Shown here in pieces: positions 15,372 to 25,386 of a DNA stretch of 64,000 nucleotides. Where the stretch lies: positions 54,814 through 118,813 of the forward strand of contig DJXI01000024.1 of NCBI GenBank assembly GCA_002449695.1. Direction: 5' to 3'. The notes beneath the pieces were generated by a model. The model was not told where the DNA came from and ran no database searches. It was given only the letters and a program-made list of their open reading frames with translations. The stretch comes from Verrucomicrobia bacterium UBA7008. Lineage in GTDB: Bacteria; Verrucomicrobiota; Kiritimatiellia; RFP12; UBA1067. Both the position numbers and the translations under genes were made by a program. The number at the start of each line of letters is the position of its first letter. Position 1 is the stretch's first letter.

Positions 15372-16529
15372 ATGGATACCGTTCTTTTCATCACCGACCT
15401 CCATACCGGCTCGCACGTCGTCACGCTGGCGGGCGTCTACGCGCGCGCCGCCGCGCACAACTGGCGGGTGATCGAGATCGAACGCGACCGCACGACGCGC
15501 CCACTCCGGGAATTCGTCGCCACCTGGCGTCCCGTCGGCTGCATCATGGAATGCGGCAAGCTGACCGAGCCCGTCGACACGCGCCGCTTCAACATCCCCA
15601 TCGTCTACATCGACCCCGACCCCGTCACGCTGCGCCGACCCTGCCACGCCGTCACGAACGACGCGGCGGCCCTCGCCCGCCGCGCCGCGGCCGAGCTCGC
15701 CGCGCTCCGGCCCGCCGCCTACGCCTACGTCGGGTGGTGCAGTCCCACCAGCTGGAGCATCGACCGCGGCACGGCCTTCCGGCACGAGATCGCCGCGCGC
15801 CACGGCGCGTGCGCGCTCTACGACACGCCCTGGCAGGACACCTTCGCCGTCCAGAAGCGGCTCGCCCGCTGGCTCGCGGCGCAACCCCGGCCGCTCGGCG
15901 TCTTCGCCGCCAACGACTACGCCGCCGAACAGGTCGCGGGCGCCTGCACGCTCGCCGGGCTCGAATCGCCGCGCGACGTCGCCATCGTCGGCGTGGACAA
16001 CGACGAACTGCTCTGTGAAAACTCCTTTCCGACGCTGACGTCCATCCAGCCGGACTTCAAGGCGGCCGGCTGCCTCGCCGCCGACCTGCTGGCAGACCTC
16101 ATCCGGGATCCGCAGCTGCCGCCCCGGCGGCTGCCATTCGGTCCGCTCGGCCTCTACCGCCGCCAGTCCACGCGCATCGTCAACTCAAACGACACGCGCA
16201 TCATCCGGGCGGTCGAACGCATCCGCCGCGACGCCTGCTCGGGCCTCACGGCTGCCGACGTCCTCGCCGAGATCGGCCTGTCGCGCCGCCTCGCGGAAAA
16301 GCGCTTCCGCGCGGCGACCGGCCGGACCATCCTCGGCGAAATCCAGGAAGTGCGCTTCGCCCGGGTCCTGCAGCTGCTCCGCGAAACCGATCTGCCGATC
16401 GGTCAGCTCGCCGGCCTGTGCGGCTGGGAATCCGACAGCTACCTCAAGCGCTTCTTCAAGAAGCGCACCGGCCTGACGCCGCGCGCCTGGCGGGCGCAGC
16501 AGACGGCCGCGCCCGGCGGCCGCCGCTAG
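15372..16529 (+). CDS. XylR-type regulator: LacI-like sensor with AraC-type DNA-binding domain
   Basis: A 385-residue protein. Residues 1-270 form a periplasmic-binding-protein-like sugar sensor (RPVGCIMECG, NIPIVYIDPD, LGVFAANDYAAEQVAGACTL, DVAIVGVDNDELLCENSFPTLTSI). This is the arrangement of XylR from enteric bacteria, without an N-terminal LacI helix-turn-helix. Residues 280-375 hold two AraC-type helix-turn-helix motifs (TAADVLAEIGLSRRLAEKRF and LPIGQLAGLCGWESDSYLKRFF). Proteins of this type activate sugar-use genes when a monosaccharide binds. It is divergent from a glycoside hydrolase whose promoter carries both conserved sites, which makes it the best local candidate to bind site 1 or site 2. 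Its end is 3 nt from the convergent gene at 16533. Confidence 0.9.
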   Translation: MDTVLFITDLHTGSHVVTLAGVYARAAAHNWRVIEIERDRTTRPLREFVATWRPVGCIMECGKLTEPVDTRRFNIPIVYIDPDPVTLRRPCHAVTNDAAALARRAAAELAALRPAAYAYVGWCSPTSWSIDRGTAFRHEIAARHGACALYDTPWQDTFAVQKRLARWLAAQPRPLGVFAANDYAAEQVAGACTLAGLESPRDVAIVGVDNDELLCENSFPTLTSIQPDFKAAGCLAADLLADLIRDPQLPPRRLPFGPLGLYRRQSTRIVNSNDTRIIRAVERIRRDACSGLTAADVLAEIGLSRRLAEKRFRAATGRTILGEIQEVRFARVLQLLRETDLPIGQLAGLCGWESDSYLKRFFKKRTGLTPRAWRAQQTAAPGGRR

Positions 16530-16532
16530 GCG

Positions 16533-18416
16533 TCACCGCGCGGGCCGGTCCGCCGCCGCCCGCTCCGGGCCGAGGATGCGCTCGACGCATTCGAGCGCGT
16601 TGGAATGGATGTCGCGCATGAGCGGCACGGGACTGCCGAGCTCCTCCGACAGCGGATACGGGTTGTGGCGCAGGAAGTCGAAGTCCGCCTCGATCTCGCG
16701 CATGAGCCGCGCGTCGCTCACGCCCATGTCCTTCAGGAAGCGGAGCCGCCGGAAGCGCCACATCGCCCCGTCCACCGCGCGGTACGTCTTCAGATGCGCG
16801 ATCAGAAGGTCCATCCGCCGCGCCAGTTCCGCCGTCGGCCCTTCCGCGGCCGCCGGGCGCGCCGCCTCGAGCGCCGCGATCGCCGCGTTCTTCTCGTCGA
16901 CGACGGCCTGGATGTTCGCCTCCGTCGGCATCAGCGCCGCGCGGCCCTCGGGCAGATACTGGCGGTTCGTGTAGCGGAAGAGGTCTTCGCGCCGCTGCAC
17001 CGTCTTCGCCGCCTTCGATTCCGTCGGCGCGCCGAGCCCGAGCGGCGAGAACGCGACGACCGCCGCGCGTTCGCACGCCTGCAGGGCTGCCACCGCCGCC
17101 GGCGCGTCCGCGCCGTAGCGCGGCTCGGCCCATTCGCGCCAGATCGCCGCCACGTCGTCGTCCGGATCCCACGCGAGCTGCCGCCACGCATGGATGTTGA
17201 TGGAATTGACGTCGTCGTCCAGCGCCTCGTAGTCGCCGCGCTTGTAGCCGCCCGCGTAGAGGCACACGCCGTTGTCGCGCCCGACGAGCGCGGCCGCCTT
17301 TTTCATCGTCCGGGCCGTGTGTTCGACGTTGGAATACGGCAGGTAGTTGAGCCCCACCGTCTGCCCCGTGATCTGCCACTCGGCGAGCTCCGTGCGGCCC
17401 GCCGCCGCGGCCGCGCCGAGCAGGTTCGAGAACGGCGGATCTGGCTGGCAGTCGGCGTTGTAGACCTTCGTGACGAAGACCGTCGCGCGGTCGCTCGCCT
17501 CGAACGCGCGCGCCCACGTCGCGAGCGCATCCTCGCGGCCCGCGTAGCCGGGCGCATGCACCCACTCGTCGCCGAGGAAATGCGGCGCGCCGCTCGCCCA
17601 CGTGCGCACGATGAGCCGCTTGCCGATCGCCTTGAGCGCCTGTTCAAAGCAGTTGACGAGGACCACGTTGCGCGCGCCGAAGCTGTCCCGCCCGCCCGTG
17701 CGGCACTTCTCGCAGCAGCAGTTGAGGCCGTAGTCGTCCCAGAACGTCACCACCACGCCGTCGAAATCGCCCGACTCGGCGAGCTCGGTGATCGTCTGCG
17801 CGAAAAACGCCCACGTCGCCGGCGACGACGGGCACAGGACGCCCTTCTCCCAGCTGCGGCCCGGATCGACGCCCTTCGCCTCGGGATGCGCGGCGATGAA
17901 CGCGGCGAACCGGCCGCGGTTCCACTTCGACGCGTCGCAGCCGTAGAGGAACGCATACACGTCCACGTCGGCGTCGCGGCACGCCTGCACCAGCCGCCCC
18001 GCCGCATTGCGCGCCAGGTGCACGCTGTTCGCGCCCGTCGCCGCCACCCAGTCCGCGACCGAATGGCCCTTGCCCGTGAAGTTCAGCAGGCGCCGGCGGA
18101 AATGCGGCACGCGGCGGACCGGCGCGTCGCCCGCGCCCAGCCAGCGCTGCGGCTCGTACGCGGCGTAGAGGAGCGCGCGCGGCCGCGCGCCCGCGACGAC
18201 GAGCGTCCCGTCCGGCGCGCGCCGCACCTCGTAGCCGTCGGCGAGCGTGGACGCGAGAGCGGGCGCGACCTCCAGCCGCACGGCCGCGTCGCCTGTCTTG
18301 CCCTCGAGCAGCTGCACCGCGCGCGCGGCCGCCGGATGATCCACCGCCGTCGTCACCGCCGCGCCGAGCGCGCACGGCAGCAGGCACAGCGTCCCCAAAA
18401 GAATCTTCGCATTCAT
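16533..18416 (-). CDS. Secreted glycoside hydrolase-like protein, GH20/GH67-type N-terminal domain
   Basis: A 627-residue protein with a signal peptide (AKILLGTLCLLPCALGA). Residues 20-110 look like the small alpha/beta domain that precedes the barrel in GH20, GH84 and GH67 enzymes (GYEVRRAPDGTLVVAGARPRA). A barrel-like domain follows. The segment VVVTFWDDYGLNCCCEKCR (near residue 230) resembles the cysteine-rich strand of alpha-glucuronidase and DUF4838-type proteins. The C-terminus is helical (residues 480-620). The family and substrate are not certain; hexosaminidase or glucuronidase activity is possible. The predicted transcription start falls exactly on the A of the ATG, so the mRNA should be leaderless. 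Its promoter carries site 1. Confidence 0.6.
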   Translation of the reverse strand: MNAKILLGTLCLLPCALGAAVTTAVDHPAAARAVQLLEGKTGDAAVRLEVAPALASTLADGYEVRRAPDGTLVVAGARPRALLYAAYEPQRWLGAGDAPVRRVPHFRRRLLNFTGKGHSVADWVAATGANSVHLARNAAGRLVQACRDADVDVYAFLYGCDASKWNRGRFAAFIAAHPEAKGVDPGRSWEKGVLCPSSPATWAFFAQTITELAESGDFDGVVVTFWDDYGLNCCCEKCRTGGRDSFGARNVVLVNCFEQALKAIGKRLIVRTWASGAPHFLGDEWVHAPGYAGREDALATWARAFEASDRATVFVTKVYNADCQPDPPFSNLLGAAAAAGRTELAEWQITGQTVGLNYLPYSNVEHTARTMKKAAALVGRDNGVCLYAGGYKRGDYEALDDDVNSINIHAWRQLAWDPDDDVAAIWREWAEPRYGADAPAAVAALQACERAAVVAFSPLGLGAPTESKAAKTVQRREDLFRYTNRQYLPEGRAALMPTEANIQAVVDEKNAAIAALEAARPAAAEGPTAELARRMDLLIAHLKTYRAVDGAMWRFRRLRFLKDMGVSDARLMREIEADFDFLRHNPYPLSEELGSPVPLMRDIHSNALECVERILGPERAAADRPAR

Positions 18417-18422
18417 GACGAT

Positions 18423-18464
18423 AGTTTATCAAAAGCGAGCCGGCGGCGTCCTACCCGATCGGGG
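18423..18464 (-). promoter_or_regulatory. Leaderless promoter with regulatory site 1
   Basis: The extended -10 CTTTTGATAAACT has its hexamer at 18423-18428. Site 1 (ACCCGATCGGGG, 18453-18464) starts exactly 24 bp upstream, and the predicted +1 is 18416, the first base of the ATG. Confidence 0.7.
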
Positions 18465-18479
18465 AGGGGCGGCGCGCGG

Positions 18480-20036
<1,557 letters not shown>

Positions 20037-20054
20037 TGTTCACGTCCTTTCAGA

Positions 20055-20831
20055 TCAGTAGCTCAGGCGCGTCGGCACGCCCGCGGCGTGCATCACCCGC
20101 TTGATGTCGGCGATCGTGTATTCGCCCGTGTGGATCATGCCCGCGACGATGGCCGCGTCGGCCGCCGCCTCCTGGAAGACGGTGACGAGATGTTCGGGCC
20201 TTCCCGCGCCGCCCGACGCCACGACCGGCACGCCGACCGCCTCGGCGATGAGCCGCGTCAGCTCCAACGCGAAGCCGGCGCGCGTGCCGTCCGCGTCGAC
20301 GGAATTGACGACGATCTCGCCCGCGCCCAGGTCCGCCGCGCGCCGCGCCCAGTCGACCGCGTCCATGCCGGTGAACTCGCGGAAGCCGCGCGTCGTGATC
20401 TCGTAGCCCGACGGGCACGCGGGGTTGTCGCTCTTGACGGGATCCATGCCGAGGACGATGCACTGGCGGCCGAACGCGCGCGCGCCCTCGGCGATGATCG
20501 ACGGATTCTTCACGGCGAGCGAATTGACGCTCACCTTCTCCGCGCCCGCGAGGATGACGCGCTCCATGTCCGCGACCGTCGAGATGCCGCCGCCGACCGC
20601 GAACGGGATGCGGATCGCGCGCGCGACCGCCGCGACCATGCCGATGTCGATCGGCCGCCGCTCCGCCGACGCGGTGATGTCGTAGAAGACGAGCTCGTCC
20701 GCGCCGCCGTCGGAATAGCGGACGGCCATCTCCACGGGGTCGCCGAGATCGATGTTGTTCTTGAACTTCACACCCTTGGTGACGCGCCCCTGCCGCACGT
20801 CCAGGCACGGTATCACGCGCTTGGTCAGCAT
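20055..20831 (-). CDS. hisF: Imidazole glycerol phosphate synthase subunit HisF
   Basis: A 258-residue (beta/alpha)8 cyclase that forms imidazole glycerol phosphate and AICAR with ammonia from HisH. It begins LTKRVIPCLDVRQGRVTKGV with the catalytic aspartate in PCLDV. A second aspartate is in VNSVDADGTRAGF, and the phosphate-binding glycines are in AVGGGIST and VASGGAGRPEH. It is first in a two-gene unit with guaA. The promoter lies inside the end of the TonB-like gene. Its partner hisH is 1.5 kb upstream, separated by that unrelated gene, so the his genes are dispersed. Confidence 0.98.
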   Translation of the reverse strand: MLTKRVIPCLDVRQGRVTKGVKFKNNIDLGDPVEMAVRYSDGGADELVFYDITASAERRPIDIGMVAAVARAIRIPFAVGGGISTVADMERVILAGAEKVSVNSLAVKNPSIIAEGARAFGRQCIVLGMDPVKSDNPACPSGYEITTRGFREFTGMDAVDWARRAADLGAGEIVVNSVDADGTRAGFALELTRLIAEAVGVPVVASGGAGRPEHLVTVFQEAAADAAIVAGMIHTGEYTIADIKRVMHAAGVPTRLSY

Positions 20832-20877
20832 GGGCGGATCTCCCGGAGAGAAATGTCTGTGCGCATAAGTAGCGCGT

Positions 20878-20888
20878 ATTATATCAAA
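20878..20888 (-). promoter_or_regulatory. Predicted hisF-guaA promoter
   Basis: The minus strand reads ATTTTGATATAATA, an extended -10 of TG-A-TATAAT form. The start near 20871 leaves a 40-nt leader with GGGAG before the hisF ATG. Confidence 0.7.
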
Positions 20889-20904
20889 ATTACGCCCGCG
20901 GCGG

Positions 20905-22299
20905 TCAGATGTTCACGTCCACGCCGACGTCGGTCTTCTTCAGGACTTCGCGCGCGTCGACCTTCGGCCGGTAGTTGAAGCGCGGCGGGTTGATGCCGAT
21001 GCCGTAGCCGACCTTCTCGAACGTCTGCTTCTGGCGCTCCGAGAGCGGCACCGTCGTGAAGATCGGCCACTTCGGACGGCCGTCGGGCATCCGGTCGTAG
21101 GCCGCGCCCTCCTCCTCGATGCACAGGAGCCCGCCGACCGCGCCGCCCGGCTTCTCGCCGCACGCGATGTCGAGCTGCACCGTCCGGCCCGCCTTGAACG
21201 TCACCCAGTCGCCGACGATCATCCGGCACGCCGCCTGCGGCGCGGCGAACCGGCTCGCCGCCGGATCGGGCGACTTCCAGCCCGTCGTCACCGACCGCGC
21301 GGCCGGATCCATCGCCCAGTGGACGTCCAGCACCACCTTGCCGTCGACGGCGACCACGAGAAGGTCGTCAAAGTAGCCGATGAAGCGGCAGCGCATGTCC
21401 TTCGTCGGCGTGAGGCCCCCCCAGTAGTGCGCGACCCAGTATTTCGGCTCCATCAATTTGTCGGCGCCGAACGCCGCGGGCCCGTTGTCGGCGCTCTGCG
21501 GCGGCACCCACAGGCTCGTCAGCGCCACGCGCATCGGCAGGCGGTAGACCTCGCGGCACGCTTCCGGGCTGAAGCGCCCCCGGAACATCTCGTTCACGCG
21601 CTCCCAGTAGTCGCGCGTCGCGTGGAGGCTGCCCAGCGCCGCCGTACGGTCTTCGCCCTTCGCGTTGCGCTTCAGGTCGATGATCTCGCCGAGGAGCGCG
21701 CCTTCGGGCAGGCCCTTGCGCCCCGCGCCGCTGCCCAGCGCCGTGCCGAATCCGCTGCCGTCGCCGAGGCCGCGCGGCTTGGTCGTGCCGACGACCGCCG
21801 CCATCGTCACGGGGCTGGGCACGGCCGCGACCAGCCGGGTCGGCTCGCCGCCGGGCGTGGGCGAAGGCGGCGCCACGGTCTCCAGCGACGGCGGCGACAG
21901 GTCGGTCGTGTCCATCGCAAAGGCGTCGAGCGGCTCGTCCATCTTGACGTCCGGCGGCTCGTCCGGCTCTTCGGGGATCGGATCGATCACGACAGGGTCC
22001 GGCTCCAGCGTCGCGATCTGGACCTCGATCACGTCCTTCTTCTGCGCCGACACCGCCGTGACGACGATCAGCACGGCCACGAGAAGGACGACCAGCACGA
22101 CCGCCGCGAGCGGCGCCGCGAGACGCTGGAGCTCAATCCGCGCCGCCTTGTACGCGCGCGTGCCGTGCGGCTGGCCGAGGCCGCGCACGAGCGTCTTCAG
22201 CCGCTGTCCAAGGGTGACGGATTCGTAGCGCGCGCCGATTTCCTCGATTGACGGACGCGCGACGATTTCTTCAGTTCCGGGTTCGATCTGCGTATTCAT
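20905..22299 (-). CDS. Single-span membrane protein, TonB-like N-terminal half, unknown C-terminal domain
   Basis: A 464-residue protein. A cytoplasmic N-terminus of about 65 residues is followed by one membrane helix (LAAPLAAVVLVVLLVAVLIV). An acidic, proline-rich linker comes next (EPDPVVIDPIPEEPDEPPD), as in TonB. The C-terminal 250 residues contain a beta-rich segment resembling a PA14-like fold (RFIGYFDDLLVVAVDGKVVLDVHW) rather than a classical TonB C-terminal domain. A link between inner membrane and periplasm is likely, but energy coupling is not shown, and no ExbB/ExbD is near. The ATG at 22299 has AAGGAGG 8 nt upstream. It sits between hisH and hisF without a clear promoter of its own, 92 bp after hisH. 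Confidence 0.65.
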   Translation of the reverse strand: MNTQIEPGTEEIVARPSIEEIGARYESVTLGQRLKTLVRGLGQPHGTRAYKAARIELQRLAAPLAAVVLVVLLVAVLIVVTAVSAQKKDVIEVQIATLEPDPVVIDPIPEEPDEPPDVKMDEPLDAFAMDTTDLSPPSLETVAPPSPTPGGEPTRLVAAVPSPVTMAAVVGTTKPRGLGDGSGFGTALGSGAGRKGLPEGALLGEIIDLKRNAKGEDRTAALGSLHATRDYWERVNEMFRGRFSPEACREVYRLPMRVALTSLWVPPQSADNGPAAFGADKLMEPKYWVAHYWGGLTPTKDMRCRFIGYFDDLLVVAVDGKVVLDVHWAMDPAARSVTTGWKSPDPAASRFAAPQAACRMIVGDWVTFKAGRTVQLDIACGEKPGGAVGGLLCIEEEGAAYDRMPDGRPKWPIFTTVPLSERQKQTFEKVGYGIGINPPRFNYRPKVDAREVLKKTDVGVDVNI

Positions 22300-22364
22300 G
22301 CGGCGGCCCTCCTTCCATGCAGTTAAACGCCGCCGCCCGCTTCTGCGTTCAGGCGAAACGCGAG

Positions 22365-22384
22365 GATTCTAGGAGCCTAGAATC
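22365..22384. repeat. CTAG-containing palindrome after hisH
   Basis: GATTCTAGG-AG-CCTAGAATC is a perfect 9-bp inverted repeat lying just after the hisH stop codon. Related CTAG-rich sequences occur at 30119, 40563 and 61199. It could act as a terminator or as a dispersed repeat. Confidence 0.65.
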
Positions 22385-22391
22385 TCCCCTG

Positions 22392-22967
22392 TCACAGCGC
22401 GAGCCAGCCCTTCAGAAGCTCCAGGCCGCAGCGGCCCGATTTCTCGGGATGGAACTGGCACGCGAGCAGGTTGCCCTTCCGCACCAGGCTCGTGAACTCC
22501 ACGCCCGCGTACGAGGTGCGCCCGATCGTGTACGGGCAGATCTCCGCGTAGTACGAATGGACGAAATAGTAGTCGACCGCCGCGCGCGCCGTCACGCACT
22601 GGTTCCAGCCGATCTGCGGAATCTTGCAACCCGCCGCGTCCGGAAAGCGCCGCACCGCGCCTGGCAGGAGGCCGAGCGTCTCCACGCCGCCGTCCTCCTC
22701 GCTCCGCTCGAAGAGGATCTGCATCCCGAGGCAGATGCCGAGGAACGGCCGGCCCGAGACCGCCGCCGCCTTCACGCTCTCCTCGAGCCCGAGCGCGCGC
22801 AGGTTCGCCATCGCGCTCTTCGCCGCACCCACGCCCGGAAACACCACGCGGTCCGCCGCCGCGATCACCGCCGCGTCGCGCGTCACCGTCGCCTCTTCGC
22901 CCAGCGCCGCGAACGCCAGCCGGACGCTCGTCAGATTCCCCGCCTTGTAGTCGATGATCGCCGTCAT
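22392..22967 (-). CDS. hisH: Imidazole glycerol phosphate synthase amidotransferase HisH
   Basis: A 191-residue glutaminase that feeds ammonia to HisF. The catalytic triad is visible: cysteine in FLGICLGMQILFE (near 80), and histidine and glutamate in CQFHPEKSGRCG near the C-terminus. The early block DYKAGNLTSV and the oxyanion-strand sequence FPGVGAA are typical. The ATG at 22967 lies 4 nt after the rnhC stop codon with GGGAG upstream, so it is co-transcribed and probably translationally coupled with rnhC. The length is slightly short of the 196-210 common for the family. Confidence 0.97.
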   Translation of the reverse strand: MTAIIDYKAGNLTSVRLAFAALGEEATVTRDAAVIAAADRVVFPGVGAAKSAMANLRALGLEESVKAAAVSGRPFLGICLGMQILFERSEEDGGVETLGLLPGAVRRFPDAAGCKIPQIGWNQCVTARAAVDYYFVHSYYAEICPYTIGRTSYAGVEFTSLVRKGNLLACQFHPEKSGRCGLELLKGWLAL

Positions 22968-22971
22968 GTCT

Positions 22972-24021
22972 TCACTCCCTTGCCGCCGCCGAGGTGACCT
23001 GGCCCTCCGTCGGCAGATCCGCGCGCGAGCGGCCGCACGCCGCCAGCACCTTGTCCGTCGTCTGGAAATGCGCCTTCGCATGGTTCATGATCCAGACGGC
23101 CCCTTCCCTGCGCACCATCGCCTCGGCCACTTCGCGCACCTTCGGGTCGCTGGAGCCGATCGGCATCCTGAGCCCCGTCTCCTCGCCCATCTTCAGCATG
23201 TCGCGGAGGAAGAGCTCGCGCGCGATCACGGAGGCGCAGGCGACGGCGAGGTCGCTTTCCGCCTTGTGGTGCTGGTCGATCTCCGCCTTCCTGCCGAGGG
23301 GCTTGAGCGCGCGCTTGATCACGTCTTCCGTGCGCGCGAACTGGTCCACGACGACCTTCCGGCACGCGGGCTGCTTCTGCAGCAACTCCTCGATGGCCGA
23401 GCCGTGCGCCCACGCGAGCAGCCGGTTGACGTTCCGGATCTTCGCGTAGAGCCTGTTGTACGCCGCCGGGCCGATCTTCACGACCGCATAGCCGCCGCGC
23501 GGCTGGAGGAGCGCGCGCAGCTGCCGCCCCGCCTCCAGCACCTGCGCGTCGCTCATCTGCTTGCAGTCCTTCACCTCCAGCTTGACGCGCCTGTCGTTCT
23601 TATTGAAGTAGGTGAAGCCGTCGATGGCCTCCGCAATCGATTCGTCGATGTACGCGCAGCAGACGACGAGCGGCCCGAAGTAGTCGCCCTTGCCCGATTC
23701 GTCGCTGCCGGCGTGGGGCTTCAGGGCGTCGGGGTTGAGGACGCTCTCGTACCCGAGGCCGGCCGTCATCAGCACATTCGGCTCAAGGACGAAGAGCACG
23801 AAGTCCTCCGCGCGCGACCCCTGCACGCAGAGCTTGCGCCTGCCGTGCTTCTCCTTCTGGTACAAGGTCGCGTTGAAACCCTCGCCCTCGATCGACCACA
23901 GCGAATACGGCACCTCCCGCCTGCGGTAGTTGCCGTTCACCATGATGCCGAGCAGGATCTCCTGCTGGTCGTTCGTCAGCTCGTAGGTGTACGAGGTGCG
24001 CTTTGTGCCGTTCAGCTCCAT
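22972..24021 (-). CDS. rnhC: Ribonuclease HIII
   Basis: A 349-residue enzyme that removes RNA from RNA-DNA hybrids. The N-terminal 90 residues form the TBP-like substrate-binding domain of type HIII. The catalytic domain opens with GSDESGKGDYFGPLVVCC, carrying the D-E pair. A further acidic residue is in VVVDQF, and the DQHHKAESDLAVACASVIAR block is characteristic. The length is longer than the usual 300-310 residues because of a C-terminal tail. The ATG at 24021 lies 1 nt from the predicted transcription start, so the mRNA should be leaderless. It forms an operon with hisH. Confidence 0.95.
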   Translation of the reverse strand: MELNGTKRTSYTYELTNDQQEILLGIMVNGNYRRREVPYSLWSIEGEGFNATLYQKEKHGRRKLCVQGSRAEDFVLFVLEPNVLMTAGLGYESVLNPDALKPHAGSDESGKGDYFGPLVVCCAYIDESIAEAIDGFTYFNKNDRRVKLEVKDCKQMSDAQVLEAGRQLRALLQPRGGYAVVKIGPAAYNRLYAKIRNVNRLLAWAHGSAIEELLQKQPACRKVVVDQFARTEDVIKRALKPLGRKAEIDQHHKAESDLAVACASVIARELFLRDMLKMGEETGLRMPIGSSDPKVREVAEAMVRREGAVWIMNHAKAHFQTTDKVLAACGRSRADLPTEGQVTSAAARE

Positions 24022-24028
24022 TGCGCGT

Positions 24029-24040
24029 AGTATATCAAAT
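24029..24040 (-). promoter_or_regulatory. Predicted near-leaderless rnhC promoter
   Basis: ATTTGATATACT on the minus strand (-10 TATACT, 24029-24034) predicts +1 at 24022, next to the ATG at 24021. The box overlaps the stop codon of a possible small ORF. Confidence 0.7.
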
Positions 24041-24187
24041 CTGTCCGCGGGCGGGCGACGGCGGATCGGGCGAAACGGCCGGGCGGACGCGCGGCGGCGC
24101 GCCCTTCGCCCGTTCGTCCAGAAACCGCTGGATGCGCTTGAGCTCCGCCTCGCGCGGGCCGCGCCGCTCGTACGTGCCGTCCGCCAC
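24035..24187 (-). CDS. Possible 50-residue small protein after galM
   Basis: A GTG-started open frame 22 nt after the galM stop codon. AAAGG lies 7 nt before the GTG. The peptide begins VADGTYERRGPREAELKRIQ, has a plausible amphipathic helix (REAELKRIQRFLDERAKG) and ends in a proline-rich tail. Its stop codon overlaps the rnhC -10 box. Codon choice resembles the neighbours, but in such GC-rich DNA open frames are common by chance. No function is suggested. Confidence 0.3.
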   Translation of the reverse strand: MADGTYERRGPREAELKRIQRFLDERAKGAPPRVRPAVSPDPPSPARGQI

Positions 24188-24209
24188 CGCCGTGCCTTTC
24201 CGCGCCGCC

Positions 24210-25307
24210 TCAGGCGACGCCGAAGCGGAACTCCGTCGTCGTGCGGTACGTCGCGCCCGCCTTGACGAACGTCGTCGGCCACTCGGGGCGGTTGGGCGAG
24301 TCGGGCGCGTGCTGCGTCTCGAGCGCCACGCCGCAGCGGAAGGAGAGGTGCTCGCCCCCCTTCGCCTTCTGGTCGTAGCTCGCCCAGTTCGCGGTGTAGA
24401 CCTGCAGGCACGGCTCGGTCGTCCAGACCTCGACGGAGCGGCCGTTGAGCGGGCAGACGAGCGAGCCCGCGAAGATGAGGCCGCCCGCGCCGCCCGCCAT
24501 GATGCCGCCGTCCAGCACCCAGTTGTGGTCGTAGCCCTTGCCGATCTCGAGGTCGGCGTCGTTGGCGTTGATCATCTCGCCGATGCGCATGCCCTTGCGG
24601 AAATCGAACGGCGTGCCCGCGACCTTGCGCACCTCGCCCGTCGGGATCTGGCCCGGGTCGGTCGGCGTGAAGCTTTCGGCCGCGATCGTCAGGACGTGAT
24701 CCTCGATCGTGCCGCCGGCCTCGCCCTTGAAGTTGAAGTAGACGTGCTGCGTCATGTTGATGGGCGTCTCCCTGTCCGGCACCGCCTCGTAGTCGACGCG
24801 CCAGACGTTCGCCGCCGTCAGCGTGTACGTCACCTTGACCGCGACGCGGCCGGGGAAGCCCTCGTCGCCGTCGGGCGAGACGTGCGTGAAGACGACGCCC
24901 ACGTCATCGCCCTTGACGAACGGCTCCGCGCCCCACACGTACGCGTCCCAGCCGCGCGCGCCGCCGTGCAGGTTGCAGCCGATGCCGGCGGGCGCGTTGT
25001 TGAGCGCGGGGAGCCGGTACTCGACGCCGCCCATCGTGAACTTGCCGGCCGCGATGCGGTTGCCGTAGCGGCCGATGATGCAGCCCCAGTAGGGGTCGCC
25101 GTTGTCCCAGCCCGACGGATCGTCGAAGCCCACGACGACGTCCTTCATCCGGCCGTCGCGGTCGGGGGTGAAGAGGCGCACGACCTTCCCGCCGTAGTCG
25201 CTCACTTCGAGGACGACGCCGCCGGCGCCCTTGAGGATGTACTTCTTCGCGTGCTCGCCGTACTTGGTCGTGCCGAAGTCGACGACGTCATAACTTGCCG
25301 TTGCCAT
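24210..25307 (-). CDS. galM: Galactose mutarotase (aldose 1-epimerase)
   Basis: A 365-residue beta-sandwich enzyme that interconverts alpha and beta anomers of galactose and glucose. Landmarks are the GRYGNRIAAGKF block near residue 80, the catalytic histidine in NLHGGARGWD, and a second histidine in NMTQHVYFNFKG. The GYDHNWVLDGG block follows, and the catalytic glutamate is likely in CGVALETQHAPDSPN. The ATG at 25307 has AGGAG 6 nt upstream. It has its own promoter. It would help turn beta-galactosidase products into the alpha-anomer used by galactokinase. Confidence 0.96.
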   Translation of the reverse strand: MATASYDVVDFGTTKYGEHAKKYILKGAGGVVLEVSDYGGKVVRLFTPDRDGRMKDVVVGFDDPSGWDNGDPYWGCIIGRYGNRIAAGKFTMGGVEYRLPALNNAPAGIGCNLHGGARGWDAYVWGAEPFVKGDDVGVVFTHVSPDGDEGFPGRVAVKVTYTLTAANVWRVDYEAVPDRETPINMTQHVYFNFKGEAGGTIEDHVLTIAAESFTPTDPGQIPTGEVRKVAGTPFDFRKGMRIGEMINANDADLEIGKGYDHNWVLDGGIMAGGAGGLIFAGSLVCPLNGRSVEVWTTEPCLQVYTANWASYDQKAKGGEHLSFRCGVALETQHAPDSPNRPEWPTTFVKAGATYRTTTEFRFGVA

Positions 25308-25344
25308 CTGTTGCTCCTGTTGGGGTGAATCAAACGATGTGCAT

Positions 25345-25356
25345 AGTATACCAAAT
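25345..25356 (-). promoter_or_regulatory. Predicted galM promoter
   Basis: ATTTGGTATACT on the minus strand is an extended TG-G-TATACT box. It leaves a leader of about 30 nt with AGGAG. Confidence 0.7.
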
Positions 25357-25386
25357 TCCCCGCCCAAACGCCAGCCTCCCGCCCGG

